A stretch of DNA of 64,000 nt from Tetrapyrgos nigripes (taxonomy: Eukaryota > Basidiomycota > Agaricomycetes > Agaricales > Campanellaceae), in assembly GCA_013368315.1 (NCBI GenBank), contig JAACJM010000019.1, forward strand, positions 62,001 to 126,000, written 5' to 3'. A model generated the notes under the pieces. It worked only from the letters and a program-made list of their open reading frames with translations. It was not told the DNA's origin and searched no databases. The position numbers and the translations under genes are program-made. Shown piece by piece: positions 25,672-36,100 of this stretch (its first letter is position 1; the number at the start of each line of letters is the position of its first letter).

Positions 25672-28600
25672 TTAGTGTCGGTAAGCTCGGGGATGTTTCT
25701 GATGAAATTCTTCGATCATGTCTTTTACCTTGGTCAGGTTTGACGTAGGTACCCAAGTATTTTCTGAGTCGGGGTAGTCCAGCCATTTGATCAGGTATTG
25801 AGTCCCTTTTCTATTTCTGGTCGGTTTCGAGTCTAGTATAATTTCGACGTCATATTCTTCGTCCGCGTCCAGTAGCTCCGCGGGGGGTTTGGGGTAGTTT
25901 GGTCCGTGAGCGCCCGTTTCGACGTACGGTGTTAATAGGGACGCGTGAAAAACAGGGTGTATATGCCAGGTTGTCGGTAATTTCAATTTGTAGTTAACCT
26001 GGCTGATTACTTCAATGATTTCGAATGGGCCATGTCGATGATCGGACAACTTAGCTTTCGGTCTTGTTGTCTTTAGGTTCTTCCCATTGAGTAGTACCTT
26101 ATCTCCGACCTTGTACCCTGTCCAGGACATGGAATGGTTTCCATGTTGTGCTTTCATCATTTCGGCAGCCGACGTCAGGCTTGCTTTGAGTTCATCCCTG
26201 AGTTGGTTGAGGTTTTCGAGTTGTTCCTCTACCGTTGGTAGGTTAGAGGTTGGGTTGAATGATGGAAAGAAACGTGGTTGGTATCCGTGTAGGAGTTCGA
26301 ATGGGGATTTTCCTGTTGCCGAATGGATTCTGGTGTTATGACTGAATTCGGTGTAAGGTAGATAGTCCACCCAGTCTTCTTGTCGGTAGTTACAGAAGAT
26401 GCGTAGGAATTGCTCCAGTTCTTGATTGTATCGCTCCGACTCTCCGTCGGTCTGTGGGTGGTAAGCGGTACTGAGGGCTGAAGTTATGCCTAGCTTTTCG
26501 TGGACCGCAGCCATGACCTTGCTAGCGAACTGCGGTCCTCAGTCGGATATCATTTTGTCCCATAGTCCGTACCGCCGCCAAGTGTTGTCAAGTAGCAGAT
26601 TAACTGTACCGTCACTGTCAATTGTTTTTGTACACGGTGATATGATGACCGTTTTCGTTGACTTGTCAACTGTGACGTGAATCGCATTGAACCCTTTACA
26701 TTTGGGGAGATCGGTGATGAAGTCGGTGGTAATAGTCCCAAAAGGACGTTCTGGGATTTCGGTGGGAATTAAGGGGATCCGAGTGGGATGGTTGTTAGTT
26801 TTCGTCGCCTGGCATTTGGCGCAGCCAGTTACGTAGTCTCTGACGAAGACCGACATTCCCGGCCACCAAAATTCTCTGCTGACTAATTCGTAAGTTTTGT
26901 ATCGTCCGGGGTGTCCTGCTGCTAAGGAGTCGTGGTGTAGTTTTATGATATCCCGTCGGAGATCGTTGTCTGCTGGTACGTAGATTTTGCCTCGGAATAA
27001 GATGATTCCATCTTCGTAGTTCCATTCCTGTAGATTCTTTACCAGCGAACGTGGTCCGTTTCGTAGGATGACATCTAAGGCACTTACTACCTCTAGGTCC
27101 CTCTTGGGGCATTCCTTGATTCTCCGTCTCCTATAGCAGTTACTGTTCCTTGTCTAGTTGCTTGGATTCGGAAGAATTTGGGGTCGAGGAGGATCCTGTC
27201 GGTGTTGTCGTTCTCGGTTCCAATTTTGTGATCTGGTCGTCTAGACAATGGGTCAGCTTTATTGAGACTTCCTGGTTTATGTTGGAGGGAGAACTCAAAT
27301 TGTGTGAGGAACAACGCCCATCGTGCTTGTCGTCGACTGAGTTTTTGGGCAGTCTGGAAATATTCCAAGTTCCTATGGTCGGTGAAGATTTCGGTAGAAT
27401 GGGGGGCTCCCTCCAAATAGTGTCTCCATGCTTCCAGTGCTCGTATGATTGCCAGTAGTTCTTTGTTGTGGATGTCGTAGTTTCGTTCGGTCTCGGAGAG
27501 GGATTTGGAGATGTAGGCGACTGGGTGCCGTCGATCGTCTTCCCCAGTTTGCATAAGTATTCCCCCTGTTGCGTAGTCCGATGCGTCTACTTCCACTCAG
27601 TATGGCTTCGTGTGGTCCGGCATCAGTAGAACGGGTTTGGATGTGAAGGCCGTTTTGAGGGATCGGAAGGCTTTCTCGGCCTCTGTTCCCCAGTTCCAGT
27701 GGTTGTCCTTTCTTGTTAGATCGAAGAGGGGTCGTGCGATTTTCGAAAAGTCTTTGATGAAACGTCTATAGAAATTTCCGAATCCTAAGAAGGCCTGTAC
27801 TTCCTTTACTGTTTTGGGCGTTGGCCATTCAAGTACTCCCGCTACCTTGGCTGGGTCCATTGCCAAAGTGTCGTGAGAGACAATCAGTCCCAAAAAGTCG
27901 ACCTTGTCTGCTTCGAATACGCATTTCTCGGGCTTGGCGTATAGGTCGTTGTTCCATAGTCGTTGTAGGACTGTTCAGACTAGTTCTCGATGTTCTTCTA
28001 GGTCATGGGTGAATATTAAAATGTCATCCATATAGATGACGATCTTCCCTTGGTCGATGAGATCCTTGAAAATAGTGTTCATCATCGCTTGGAGGGTCAC
28101 TGGCGAGTTCATTAATCCAAAGAACATGACAGTCGGTTCAAATAGTCCTCGGTTGGTTTGAAGGCGGCTTTCCATTCATCCCCCTCCTTGATACGGATGT
28201 TATTGTATCCCCACCGTAGGTCGATTTTACTGAATACGTATGCGTTCTTGAGTTTGTCGATTAGTTCTGGGATGAGGGGTAGTGGATATGCGTTTTTCAC
28301 GATACCCTTATTGAGTGCTCTGTAATCCTGTACCGGGCGTAGCTTTCCGTCCTTTTTCTTAACAAAGAAGAAGGGACTTGCCATTGGAGATTTTGATGGT
28401 TTAATATATCCTTTTTCGAGATTTTCGTTCAGGAAGGAATCGAGTTCGGATTGTTCGTTTGGGGACAGAGGGTACGTTTTACATGCGCGTGGTTGGAAGC
28501 CGTCCTGTAGCTCGATTGCGTGGTCCCAATCACTTCGTTGGGGTAAGCGTTCTGAAGTCTTTTTATCGAATACCGACAAGTATTCGTGATAATGTTTGGG

Positions 28601-29893
28601 TATTTGTTCCTGTAATGAGGTCGGCGAGTTCATGGATTCGTTCTCAGTGTTTCGATGTGCTTTGGTAAAGGCAGCTCGGATACTCAGCTTGGTTTCTGAT
28701 AGATCTTCGTCAGGGTCGTTCGGGGTATCTAGATATTCCATAACGAGTTCACTCCATTGTCCTGGGACATCCCATTGTCCGGTCGTATCTTCTGAGCTGA
28801 GCATCGCTCCTAAGTCAATTCGTTGCAGTCGGATCTTTCTAGGTCGTTGTGATCGACGTTGTCCGGCCACCTTTGGTTGTGGCATCGTTTTATGAGGTCC
28901 TACGATGTCTTTGAATATTACTTGGTAATCCCGGTGATGTGTTCTGGGGTCGACTATTTCAGGTTGTTTTGTTTTTGGAGGAGAGGTTTTCGACTTAGCT
29001 TTGGTTAATACTGGGGCTTTTCCCAGTGTACAAGCGTTGGGGCATCGTGTTAGGTTGATTTCTGATGTTGTCCAGTCGATCTCCGGATTATGATGTCGTA
29101 ACCAATTGGTACCCAAAATGATATCGTGATCCCCGATGTCTGTGATATAAAACTCGGCAGTTTCTTCGTGGTGAGATTGGTGGTCTTGTGTATAGATTCG
29201 TAGTTTTTGAATGGTGTAGTGTCTTACCCATCCCATCACGTTTTCTGATCCGTCGACGTTTCGAACTGGGAATGGTTTTTCTAGGGGGATGCGGTTGAGG
29301 TGATGTTTTTGGGCGAAGGCGTTGTTAATGATGATTCCTTCTGCTCCACTATCTACCAGAGCGGTTGCGTCGATTTTTCGTCCAGTTATTTTCCCGATTA
29401 ATTCAGTTTTGAGTTCTATTGAGGGAGTCTGTTGGTTTCGAGTGATTGCCATGATTCTCAATTCAGATGGGGATCGTGGCTTATGAAAGGGTATAAGGCT
29501 CGTGTATTGCTTGTGTTTTACTGGTATATATGTCCATGTTCCTCCTCCTGACGACGTGGCAGGGGAGGTGTTCAAAAATCCGATTCTGTTACGAACTTCT
29601 TTAGTAGTCCTTCCTTTTCTTCTCTCGATAGTGCTCTGATTCTGGTAGTGAGTTCTGAGATATTGTCCGTGGTAGTGTTGACCTTGGGATCCGATGTCTC
29701 TGTGACGGCTGCAGTTTTTTTTATGGAAGGTCTTCAGGTTGTGTTGTTGGGAGTTGTCGGAGGCAAACAATGTGGGGAGAGGAAGTGCGACTGGGATTCT
29801 GTGAGGCTGTGCGAGATCTAGTGGTTCTAGGGATTCCGCTTCCATGCATTCACTCGTTTTCGGGTTCTGGAAACAGGTGATTCCACTGTTCAC
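25672..29893 (-). pseudogene. pol: Gypsy 1 pol: protease, reverse transcriptase, RNase H, integrase, chromodomain
   Basis: The aspartic protease is near 29,350 (ALVDSGAEGIIINNAF, later DIILGTNWLRHH). The reverse transcriptase has SPFFFVKKKDGKLRPVQDYR and the catalytic IVIYMDDILIF. RNase H includes VEVDASDYATGG and a TDHRNLEYF block. The integrase has the zinc-binding end (CAKCQ), FGTITTDFITDLPK, and Asp/Glu sites in GPQFASK and DGESERYNQ. The C-terminal chromodomain is DVEIILDSKPTRNRKGTQYL to YPDSENTWVP. Lesions are TGA at 27975-27977, 27597-27599 and 26539-26541 (each fits CGA), a 1-nt shift near 28,165 and another near 27,130. The frame upstream of the protease is low-complexity and shows no gag features. 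Confidence 0.92.
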
Positions 29894-30401
29894 CCGAAAC
29901 GTCTTCCCAAGAAGTCAGCGATCTGTAGTAGTCGTTTACTCTAGGAACTCGAGTTTGGAGATATTCGTGATATTCCTCTTGGCAGAATTCTGAGATGGCA
30001 CTATCTTCGTAGTTGGCGTGACTGAACCAATATGGAAGAGTTGTATCTCCTAGCTGGACGAAGTAACACGTATCTGCAATTGTAACGTAGCGTGGAGATG
30101 TGTTTTCAGGTGATATCTTTATTCGGAGGTACTCAAGGACGGTCACTTCACCTGAGACCCACGATCTTTTGTTGAGTATGATCCAATAGTCGTCGAGTGC
30201 AGTAGCGTGTTCGCGTACTGTTATTTTGAGTTCTTCTAGGTAGTTTGCGAAGCCTTCTGATTCTTCGATGGGAAAAGGATATATCGGTGGGGGTCGGGTT
30301 CGTAGATTGTCAAGGAAAGGTTCGAAGTTAAGGGCCAGTGTGCTTGTCAGGGATTCCTGTGCGAGGTCTGTTGTGAGGTGGGTGTAAGGGAGTCTGTTCA
30401 A
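29850..30401 (-). pseudogene. Leader ORF of gypsy 1, not recognisable as gag
   Basis: A 183-codon open frame lies directly inside the 5' LTR but has no ATG. It contains FANYLEELKITVREHATALD and ends FPEPENE, overlapping the pol frame. It lacks a CCHC knuckle and any capsid signature I know. It may be a remnant or a divergent gag. Confidence 0.3.
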
Positions 30402-30402
30402 G

Positions 30403-30860
30403 TGTCAAGAACGTTGTCACTTAGCAAAACCACCCAAGTCACACAATGAACAAATGGATTTGGCTGGTTGCAATGAGATGAGATAAAGAAGAGATGATAG
30501 ATGTGAGAAGGGGTCGAGTAGCTGACTATGCTCAATACTGCACTGTACTAAGAGCGGAGTAGAGACGAAGTGAACAGACTAAGGAATCTAGCTACAAGAT
30601 CTACAATATATATAAGAGAGAAGTGAATATGTGAGAATATCCATGGAGTTTAGGGATCGGAGGAGATAAGAATATGAGTCAAGTAAGGAAGTGAATGTAT
30701 GAGAATGTCCATGGAGATAAAGGGAACGGAGAAGTGAGTCATAGATCGGGATGGACGATGATGAGAAGTAATTAGTATTTATGGGTTTATAGAAGGAGAT
30801 AGAACAGGAAGTGGATAGGTAGTGGAAAGAAATGAAGAAGGCGGGAGGCGATTCATGACA
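30403..30860 (-). repeat. Gypsy 1 LTR (5' LTR in element orientation)
   Basis: 458 bp. Differences from its partner are TTCGG to TTTGG, CTCGAT to CTCAAT, TACGAG to TACAAG, TACGAT to TACAAT and AACGGG to AACAGG. All five are transitions at CpG. Confidence 0.96.
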
Positions 30861-31853
30861 ATTATCAAGAATGGTAAACGCAAGGTGCGTCCTATACCGC
30901 TAAAATATAATACTCCTTCTCACTTATAATTTTCTAGCGCATCGTCTCTGCTCCTATTGTTGAAGACAGTGGGGAATCCGATGTTGAAGTCATTACTGAT
31001 CCCAACGACAATGTTGTGGTACGTCTTCATCCCTACTTATATCTGACCATTCAACTAATAGTGTACTTAACCGCTAGATGGGCGAGGCTGGCTTGTCTGC
31101 TTCTATACATGCCAGTTCCTCTAGCACCGCTAAAAACCTTAAGGATCTTCCCAAGATTCCTAAGAATTCGGTATGCCTAGTTCTATTCCTCCGCTTTTAA
31201 TCGCTAGTTCTAACTAAACCATTTGCTTAGAAGACTCCAGCTACCGCTGTCGTTACTCGTGCTACCACTAAACATGCAACCACCGTATGTCTTCCATATG
31301 CCTCGATTAAGGGGCTTGATACCTCTTCTTGCGAGTACTTAAAGGCTGACTATTACCTTCGTAAGGCAGAGGCTAACCGTCAAGAGGAAGCTGCTAGTTG
31401 CAGCAAAAAGAACCGCGTCTTCACTGGTTCTGTCAACAACTTCAACCCTCCTACGGATGGTGAGTTGCTCTAGTTGATTCCTTCATCATTAACTGCTAAT
31501 TGACTTCATTTTCCAGAACCCATCAAGACTCCCGAGGATCTGCTTCACAAGACTAACATTGGGATGTTCTTTGACTATCACAAACTCCCAGATGAGTCTC
31601 TAAACGCGTTGCAGAACTTCTTGCGCAACGAGTTACTTTCTGTAGCTCACCAGATGCACTTCTTGGCTAGCCACTACCGTGGTTCATACAACAACCTTGT
31701 GTCTGTGATTGAAGCCAAGTTGGCTCGTACGGAGATTGAAGACAAGGCTTCTGCTGCTAAAGAGGAACTTAATGGTTTGTCCCCCAACGGCAAAGAGGGC
31801 TCTGGGTCTGTTATCCCCATCGCTAATGTAGCCTCCAGTTCTGGTTCTAAGTA

Positions 31854-32183
31854 ACCTAGTTATGTAATTTGTAGCATAACCCATAGTACTTAGTACAATC
31901 TCTCTAGTTCCGAGTAACTTCAAGTCAAATGTAACGCGTTGTCTCCATTTGCTTCTAGTGACAAACTTGAGTACCACCAAAGTAATCTTGGATGACGCCT
32001 AAGCCTTCCTTAGTCGACTCTCCCTGAAACCATTGGAGTACTTCAGGCACTTCTGTCGTCATTGTCTCTAACCGAAACTTCCATAAGTTTCCTTGAATAT
32101 CCGGACTCGCAGTATAGATGTTCCTGTTAGAGTGTTTTAACGCTGCTAGTTTCCTGGTAGGAGATTGGCGTTGTTGCCTTTGT
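31854..32183. other. 3' flank of gene B
   Basis: About 330 bp of non-coding sequence follow the gene B stop. It contains dispersed-motif variants near 32,140. No gene is recognised. Confidence 0.45.
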
Positions 32184-32200
32184 CTCCCCCCAACTAAAAG
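32184..32200 (-). promoter_or_regulatory. Polypurine-tract-like sequence 3 of gypsy 2
   Basis: CTCCCCCCAACTAAAAG on the + strand, an exact repeat of copy 2. It is followed within 15 bp by CCGCTAAT. It lies downstream of gene B and about 900 bp beyond the end of pol in pol orientation, so it could be an internal plus-strand priming site. Confidence 0.45.
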
Positions 32201-32218
32201 CTGCTTAGTACACCGCTA

Positions 32219-32485
32219 ATGGCTTGCATCTACTGCATTCTCGGACATTGGGCTCGGCTCTTGCTCTGTGTCTGTCACCGTCATCAATTGGAATTCAAAG
32301 GCTATGATCATAGCCTAGCCCTCAAACGTACACTCAGCGATACTGTCCTATACATGGATCCTAGGCCTTCTGCCAAGGTTGACATACGTTTGGTCACTAG
32401 ACGTACTCGTCGCCTACGAATCACCAAGTCCATGAGCCACTTGTACGTTTATCATTCTAGCGGTTCTCTCAATCCTTGGTTCTGA
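32219..32485 (+). CDS. Small basic ORF in gypsy 2 (ORF C)
   Basis: 88-codon open frame starting MACIYCILGHWARLLLCVCH, with a basic centre (RLVTRRTRRLRITKSMSHLY). It immediately follows the third purine tract, as genes A and B follow the other two. No homology is recognised. It may be a chance frame or the first exon of a third gene. Confidence 0.25.
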   Translation: MACIYCILGHWARLLLCVCHRHQLEFKGYDHSLALKRTLSDTVLYMDPRPSAKVDIRLVTRRTRRLRITKSMSHLYVYHSSGSLNPWF

Positions 32486-32896
32486 CCTTAGACCATTTCC
32501 AGTCCAAAACCAAAAACCTATGTGGCTTGAGAGACCAAGTACGACTTGTTCCAAGATACGCCCTGGGCTGAGATTCCAATTCCGGGTTATTCCGTTAGTC
32601 GGTAAGTAACTCCGTTTAGTCTACATTTTTCCGCTTCTCATTGTTCCTCATTCTAGCGGTAGTCGTTACACTTAACCGCCAGTGGTTTTAAACCCCAAAA
32701 ATGCCAATACTTAGATATCAAACCCGCTAGTCCTGCTAGACGTAGCTACCGTTCTGTATAGTAGATACTTTAACACGGATTTTGGCGCTTAAGACTCCTC
32801 GGTTCAACTTTCTACCTTCAATGTCGCTTGATGACTTTCTTTGCAATTAGCGGTTACTGCTAGTACCAAGTCTCGATCATCATTAAATTATCATCA

Positions 32897-32989
32897 GCGA
32901 GTCTGGTGTAGTGGTTAACACAGCGGGTATCGATTGCGGTTTATGTCTTCGCAGCCCGCAGTGCTTGGTTCGATTCCAAGGATTTCGCA
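32897..32989 (+). tRNA. tRNA-like sequence with intact A and B boxes, probable pseudogene
   Basis: The A box TGGTGTAGTGG (32904-32914) and B box GGTTCGATTCC (32967-32977) match the Pol III consensus. The D stem (GTGT/ACAC), anticodon stem (GCGGG/CCCGC) and T stem (CTTGG/CCAAG) pair perfectly. The anticodon loop is 27 nt and would need an intron of about 20 nt. The nucleotide at position 33 is A instead of the invariant U, and the acceptor stem needs a bulged T. No anticodon can be assigned. It may be a tRNA pseudogene, a SINE head or a tRNA-like module of the retroelement. Confidence 0.5.
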
Positions 32990-32996
32990 TTCCATC

Positions 32997-33080
32997 ACCT
33001 ATCCACAGTGTCGGTAACGCCTTGCATTCTGTAGCAGTCGATTGCTCCTATGGAACAAACGTTACCCACTGCGGATAGGT
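32997..33080. repeat. Inverted repeat next to the tRNA-like sequence
   Basis: The arms ACCTATCCACAGTGTCGGTA... (32997-33019) and its near reverse complement (33060-33080) have one substitution and a small gap. They enclose a 40-nt loop. It lies 8 bp after the tRNA-like sequence and 20 bp before the end of pol (on the - strand), so it may form a hairpin in either transcript. Confidence 0.6.
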
Positions 33081-33100
33081 GTGGATTTTTATAATCCAAC

Positions 33101-36100
33101 CTACCTCTTTTTACTAGAACGAGTCCTAGGTCTACGAATAGTTTCTTCCTCGCTAGACTCGTCTTGGTGTTCCTCAATTTCTTCTACCACTTCATTTGAT
33201 TCGAGTTCACCCCCAGTCACTTCTAGTTCACCGCTAGAATCATACTGTGGTGGTCTCAGTTTAGGCATTTGATCAAAGATATAGTCTTCGCCTGGGGTCC
33301 ACAACTCCTCAGTGGGATCATCTTCATCTACCATATTCCTAAGCTGTTCAGGCGTTAAGTCTATCAGCTTATGTATATCTTCAGGTAGTTCAATAGGTTC
33401 ATATCTCGCTTTATGAGGGATGACTCTGAACGCCGCTACTTTTTCTCGTAGGACAGTTCCGTCCATTTCCGCTAATATGTAAGCTCCTCCTTGAGTGTGC
33501 CTGATAACTATCATGGGTCCAAGATATCTTGGATACATTTTTCTGTCTAGGCTTTTCTCGATACGAGTGTTACGAACTTGAACTAGCGTTCCAGGTTTAA
33601 AGTCCCATTCTTTGATCACATTCCTATACTTCTTCTCAAATCTCTTTAATTCCGCTCTTTTACGATCGTCAACACGTCTGATCATGTCTTCAACATGAAC
33701 TCTGTGTTTCGCCAGTGCTTGGGCTCTATAACCTACTAATTCTTCCGTAGTTAAGACTCGCCCCGGTAGTTTAACTAACCAAGTCAATTCTACTATGTCA
33801 AACGGTAGTATAGGTTCAGCTCCCAAAGCTATAAAGTAAGGAGAACATCCTAGACCTTTCCTAGGTGTTACTCTATCCACCCATAATACAGGTTTCAAGA
33901 ACCAATACCACTTGTTTAAGTCACTGCCAGTAGCTTTTACTAGCGCTTGTCAAACGTCAAAGTGAGCACATTCAATAACTCCATTGGCTTGAGAGTTATA
34001 CACTGAGATACGAATATCTCTAACTCCGTACTTATCTTCTAGCCATTGAAGAACATTCTTCATTTGTGGGGCATTATCCGTGACCACTTCTTCTGGTATC
34101 CCCCATCTACACACGATATCCTCAAAGAACCATTCTGCAATAGCTTTAGCGGTATCATGTCTTAAAGCTCGTCCTTCAGACCATCTAGATAAAGCACATC
34201 GACCATGGACTACATTCTTGCATCCATTACTAGCGGGTGTGACTTTAAACGTATCTACATGTACTTTCTGGAATAACGATGGTGTGTGCGTTAAAGTAGG
34301 TGGGATCTTTGGTAGTCTCAACTGGCGAGCTTGACACTCTTCACAAGTCGATACAAACCACTGAACATCCCCTTCAATATCTGGCCACCAGAATCTCTTA
34401 GAGATAATAGCGTCAGTTGCATATACACCTTTATGTCTGAGATGATCATGAGCTGAGTACATCATATACATCCTCTTTTCCTTAGGTACATAGAGTTGGT
34501 GTTGACCGTTAATCTCTGTATTTCTGCGATACAATCTCCCTTCTTCATCAAGGAAGAATTGCTTAGCTTTCTTTATTATTCGTCTCTTTCTTTTCGCGGT
34601 TACATCTTTCAGGGTATATTCAGACTAGTCTGATAAGTATTCCTTAACTAGCAGCATTATTTCATCTAAGTCTTTGGCTTCTGCCGACCTATGACGTTCG
34701 CTATACGGATGTTCAGCTAACCAATCTTCATCCTTTGGCAGTGAAACCGCTACTTGCGCAAACTGAGAGTAAGTGGTAGTGTTCTCCATTACTCCTATTT
34801 CCACAAGTCCCATAGATTCTGCTAGTTTCTGTCGTCTAATAGACAGAACTCTCTCTTCATCCAAGACTTCTTGAATTTCATCCTCTATAGTTTCTATTTC
34901 TTTCACCAATTCATTTATGTAGCCTCCTCTAGTATCAATGAGGTGCTTAAAGTCCTCAAGCTCAAACAGTGCTTCAGTTTCGTCTTCCCCCATACGGAAT
35001 CGTAAAGGAAGCCCATCATCTTCAGCCATCTCGTCTTCTTCAACTTTAGGTTGAGCTCTAGGTACCTCTGAACACTCCGATGAAGGTCTTCTAGACAATC
35101 CATCCGCTAATATGTGAGTCTTGCCTTTTACATGCACTAGTTCGAACTGATATTTCCTAATGTCTTCGATCCAACAATTGATAGTAGCATTAGGACCCAT
35201 ACTAGGATTATCCAACATTCCCTTAATATAACTAGCGTCTGTATAGACAATAAGATCTCGACATCTGTAAGTATAGTAAAAAGAGTCTTCAAGCGCTAGT
35301 TTTAGCCCGTAAAGCTCTCTCTTTGGTTGTGAGAACCTTGCTTCTCTATCGTTGAGCCTTATAGATCCGAAGTACAGATAGTTCTTCTTCTTAGGATCTA
35401 GCTCATCTTCTTGAAAGAGATAGTACCCCATAGCTTTATAGGAAGTATCTACCGCTAATCCAATGCCTTTTGCATGATCGTACTTAACTGCTTTTAGCGG
35501 TGGCGCTATTGTAATTGCTAATTTGACTTTGTCAAACGATGACTGTTCAACGCTAGTCCACTGCCATGGTACATTCTTTGTTAGATCATACATAGGTCCT
35601 GCTATTTCTGCATAATCTTTAACATAGACTCTTAAAGTACCTGCAGTACCTAAGAAACTTCTTAGTTCAGAAAGGTCTTTAGGCTCGGGCCACTGTCTAA
35701 TTACTTCCACAGTCTTTTCATCTGGCTCTCTTCCTTCATAAGTACACTTGTGGCCTACAATTGTAGCTTCTGGGTTACACAAGAAAGTCTTCTTCCCAGA
35801 GAAGGTACCGCCAGCGTACTTCATTCTCTGAATGATTCTGTTCACATTCTGGAAGTGTTCCCAAACGAAACGCCTTATAACCGGATTTTCTGGTATAGTC
35901 TCATACCCTCCGTCTTCAGTCTCATATCTAGATGCTGGACCTTTTAGCGGTACATCATCTACATAAGGAATAGTAACATGAGGTATCTCTTCTTTAAGAA
36001 TATAAGTAACGTCATCATGGAATATAGGAACTGAGTTAGTCCATCCCATAGGTAGTTTAACCAGCCTATGCAAACCAAATGGCGTCTGGAAAGCAGTCAT

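Larger units (their letters stand above)
24520..30860 (-). mobile_element. Gypsy 1: complete Ty3/gypsy chromovirus-type retrotransposon
   Basis: This 6,341-bp element has two 458-bp LTRs beginning TGTCAAG and ending CATGACA, and a perfect 5-bp target duplication ATTAT (24515-24519 and 30861-30865). It lies in an exon of gene B. Its coding strand is -. Order along the element: 5' LTR (30403-30860), short leader ORF, protease, reverse transcriptase, RNase H, integrase with chromodomain, a Cys/His-rich ORF, purine tract (24978-24991), 3' LTR (24520-24977). The LTRs differ at five sites, all CpG to TpG or CpA changes in the 5' LTR. Pol has three TGA stops and two frameshifts, so the copy is young but dead. 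No gag with a zinc knuckle is visible. Confidence 0.95.
24089..31853 (+). pseudogene. Gene B of gypsy 2: spliced gene of unknown function, split by gypsy 1
   Basis: I do not recognise the product. The start is MSTATSKTTSSFDADAWIAK. Exons continue through SEHFDIKEFRKNEACVNAYL to NNITII, where gypsy 1 is inserted, and resume at KNGKRK (30866). Introns are 24251-24310, 30885-30937, 31019-31077, 31171-31230 and 31460-31516. The C-terminal exon (NIGMFFDYHKLPDESLNALQ ... SVIEAKLARTEIEDKASAAK) is helical and Lys/Glu-rich. With gypsy 1 and one copy of its 5-bp duplication set aside, the whole frame of about 430 codons is open to the stop at 31851-31853, with no nonsense codon. This contrasts with the damaged genes around it. 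All its introns contain the dispersed CGCTA word, and two end in it. Confidence 0.65.

Noticed and set aside
20552..32200. Reading the three CTCCCCCC repeats as a CRISPR-like or tandem array
   Set aside because: Only three copies, kilobases apart, with no spacer pattern; a purine-tract or promoter reading fits better.
32897..32989. A functional tRNA with an assigned anticodon
   Set aside because: U33 is missing, the acceptor stem needs a bulge, and the loop cannot be reduced to seven bases with confidence.
34625..34627. The TAG in gypsy 2 pol as programmed readthrough
   Set aside because: It lies among a frameshift and another nonsense codon in the same gene; simple decay explains it.
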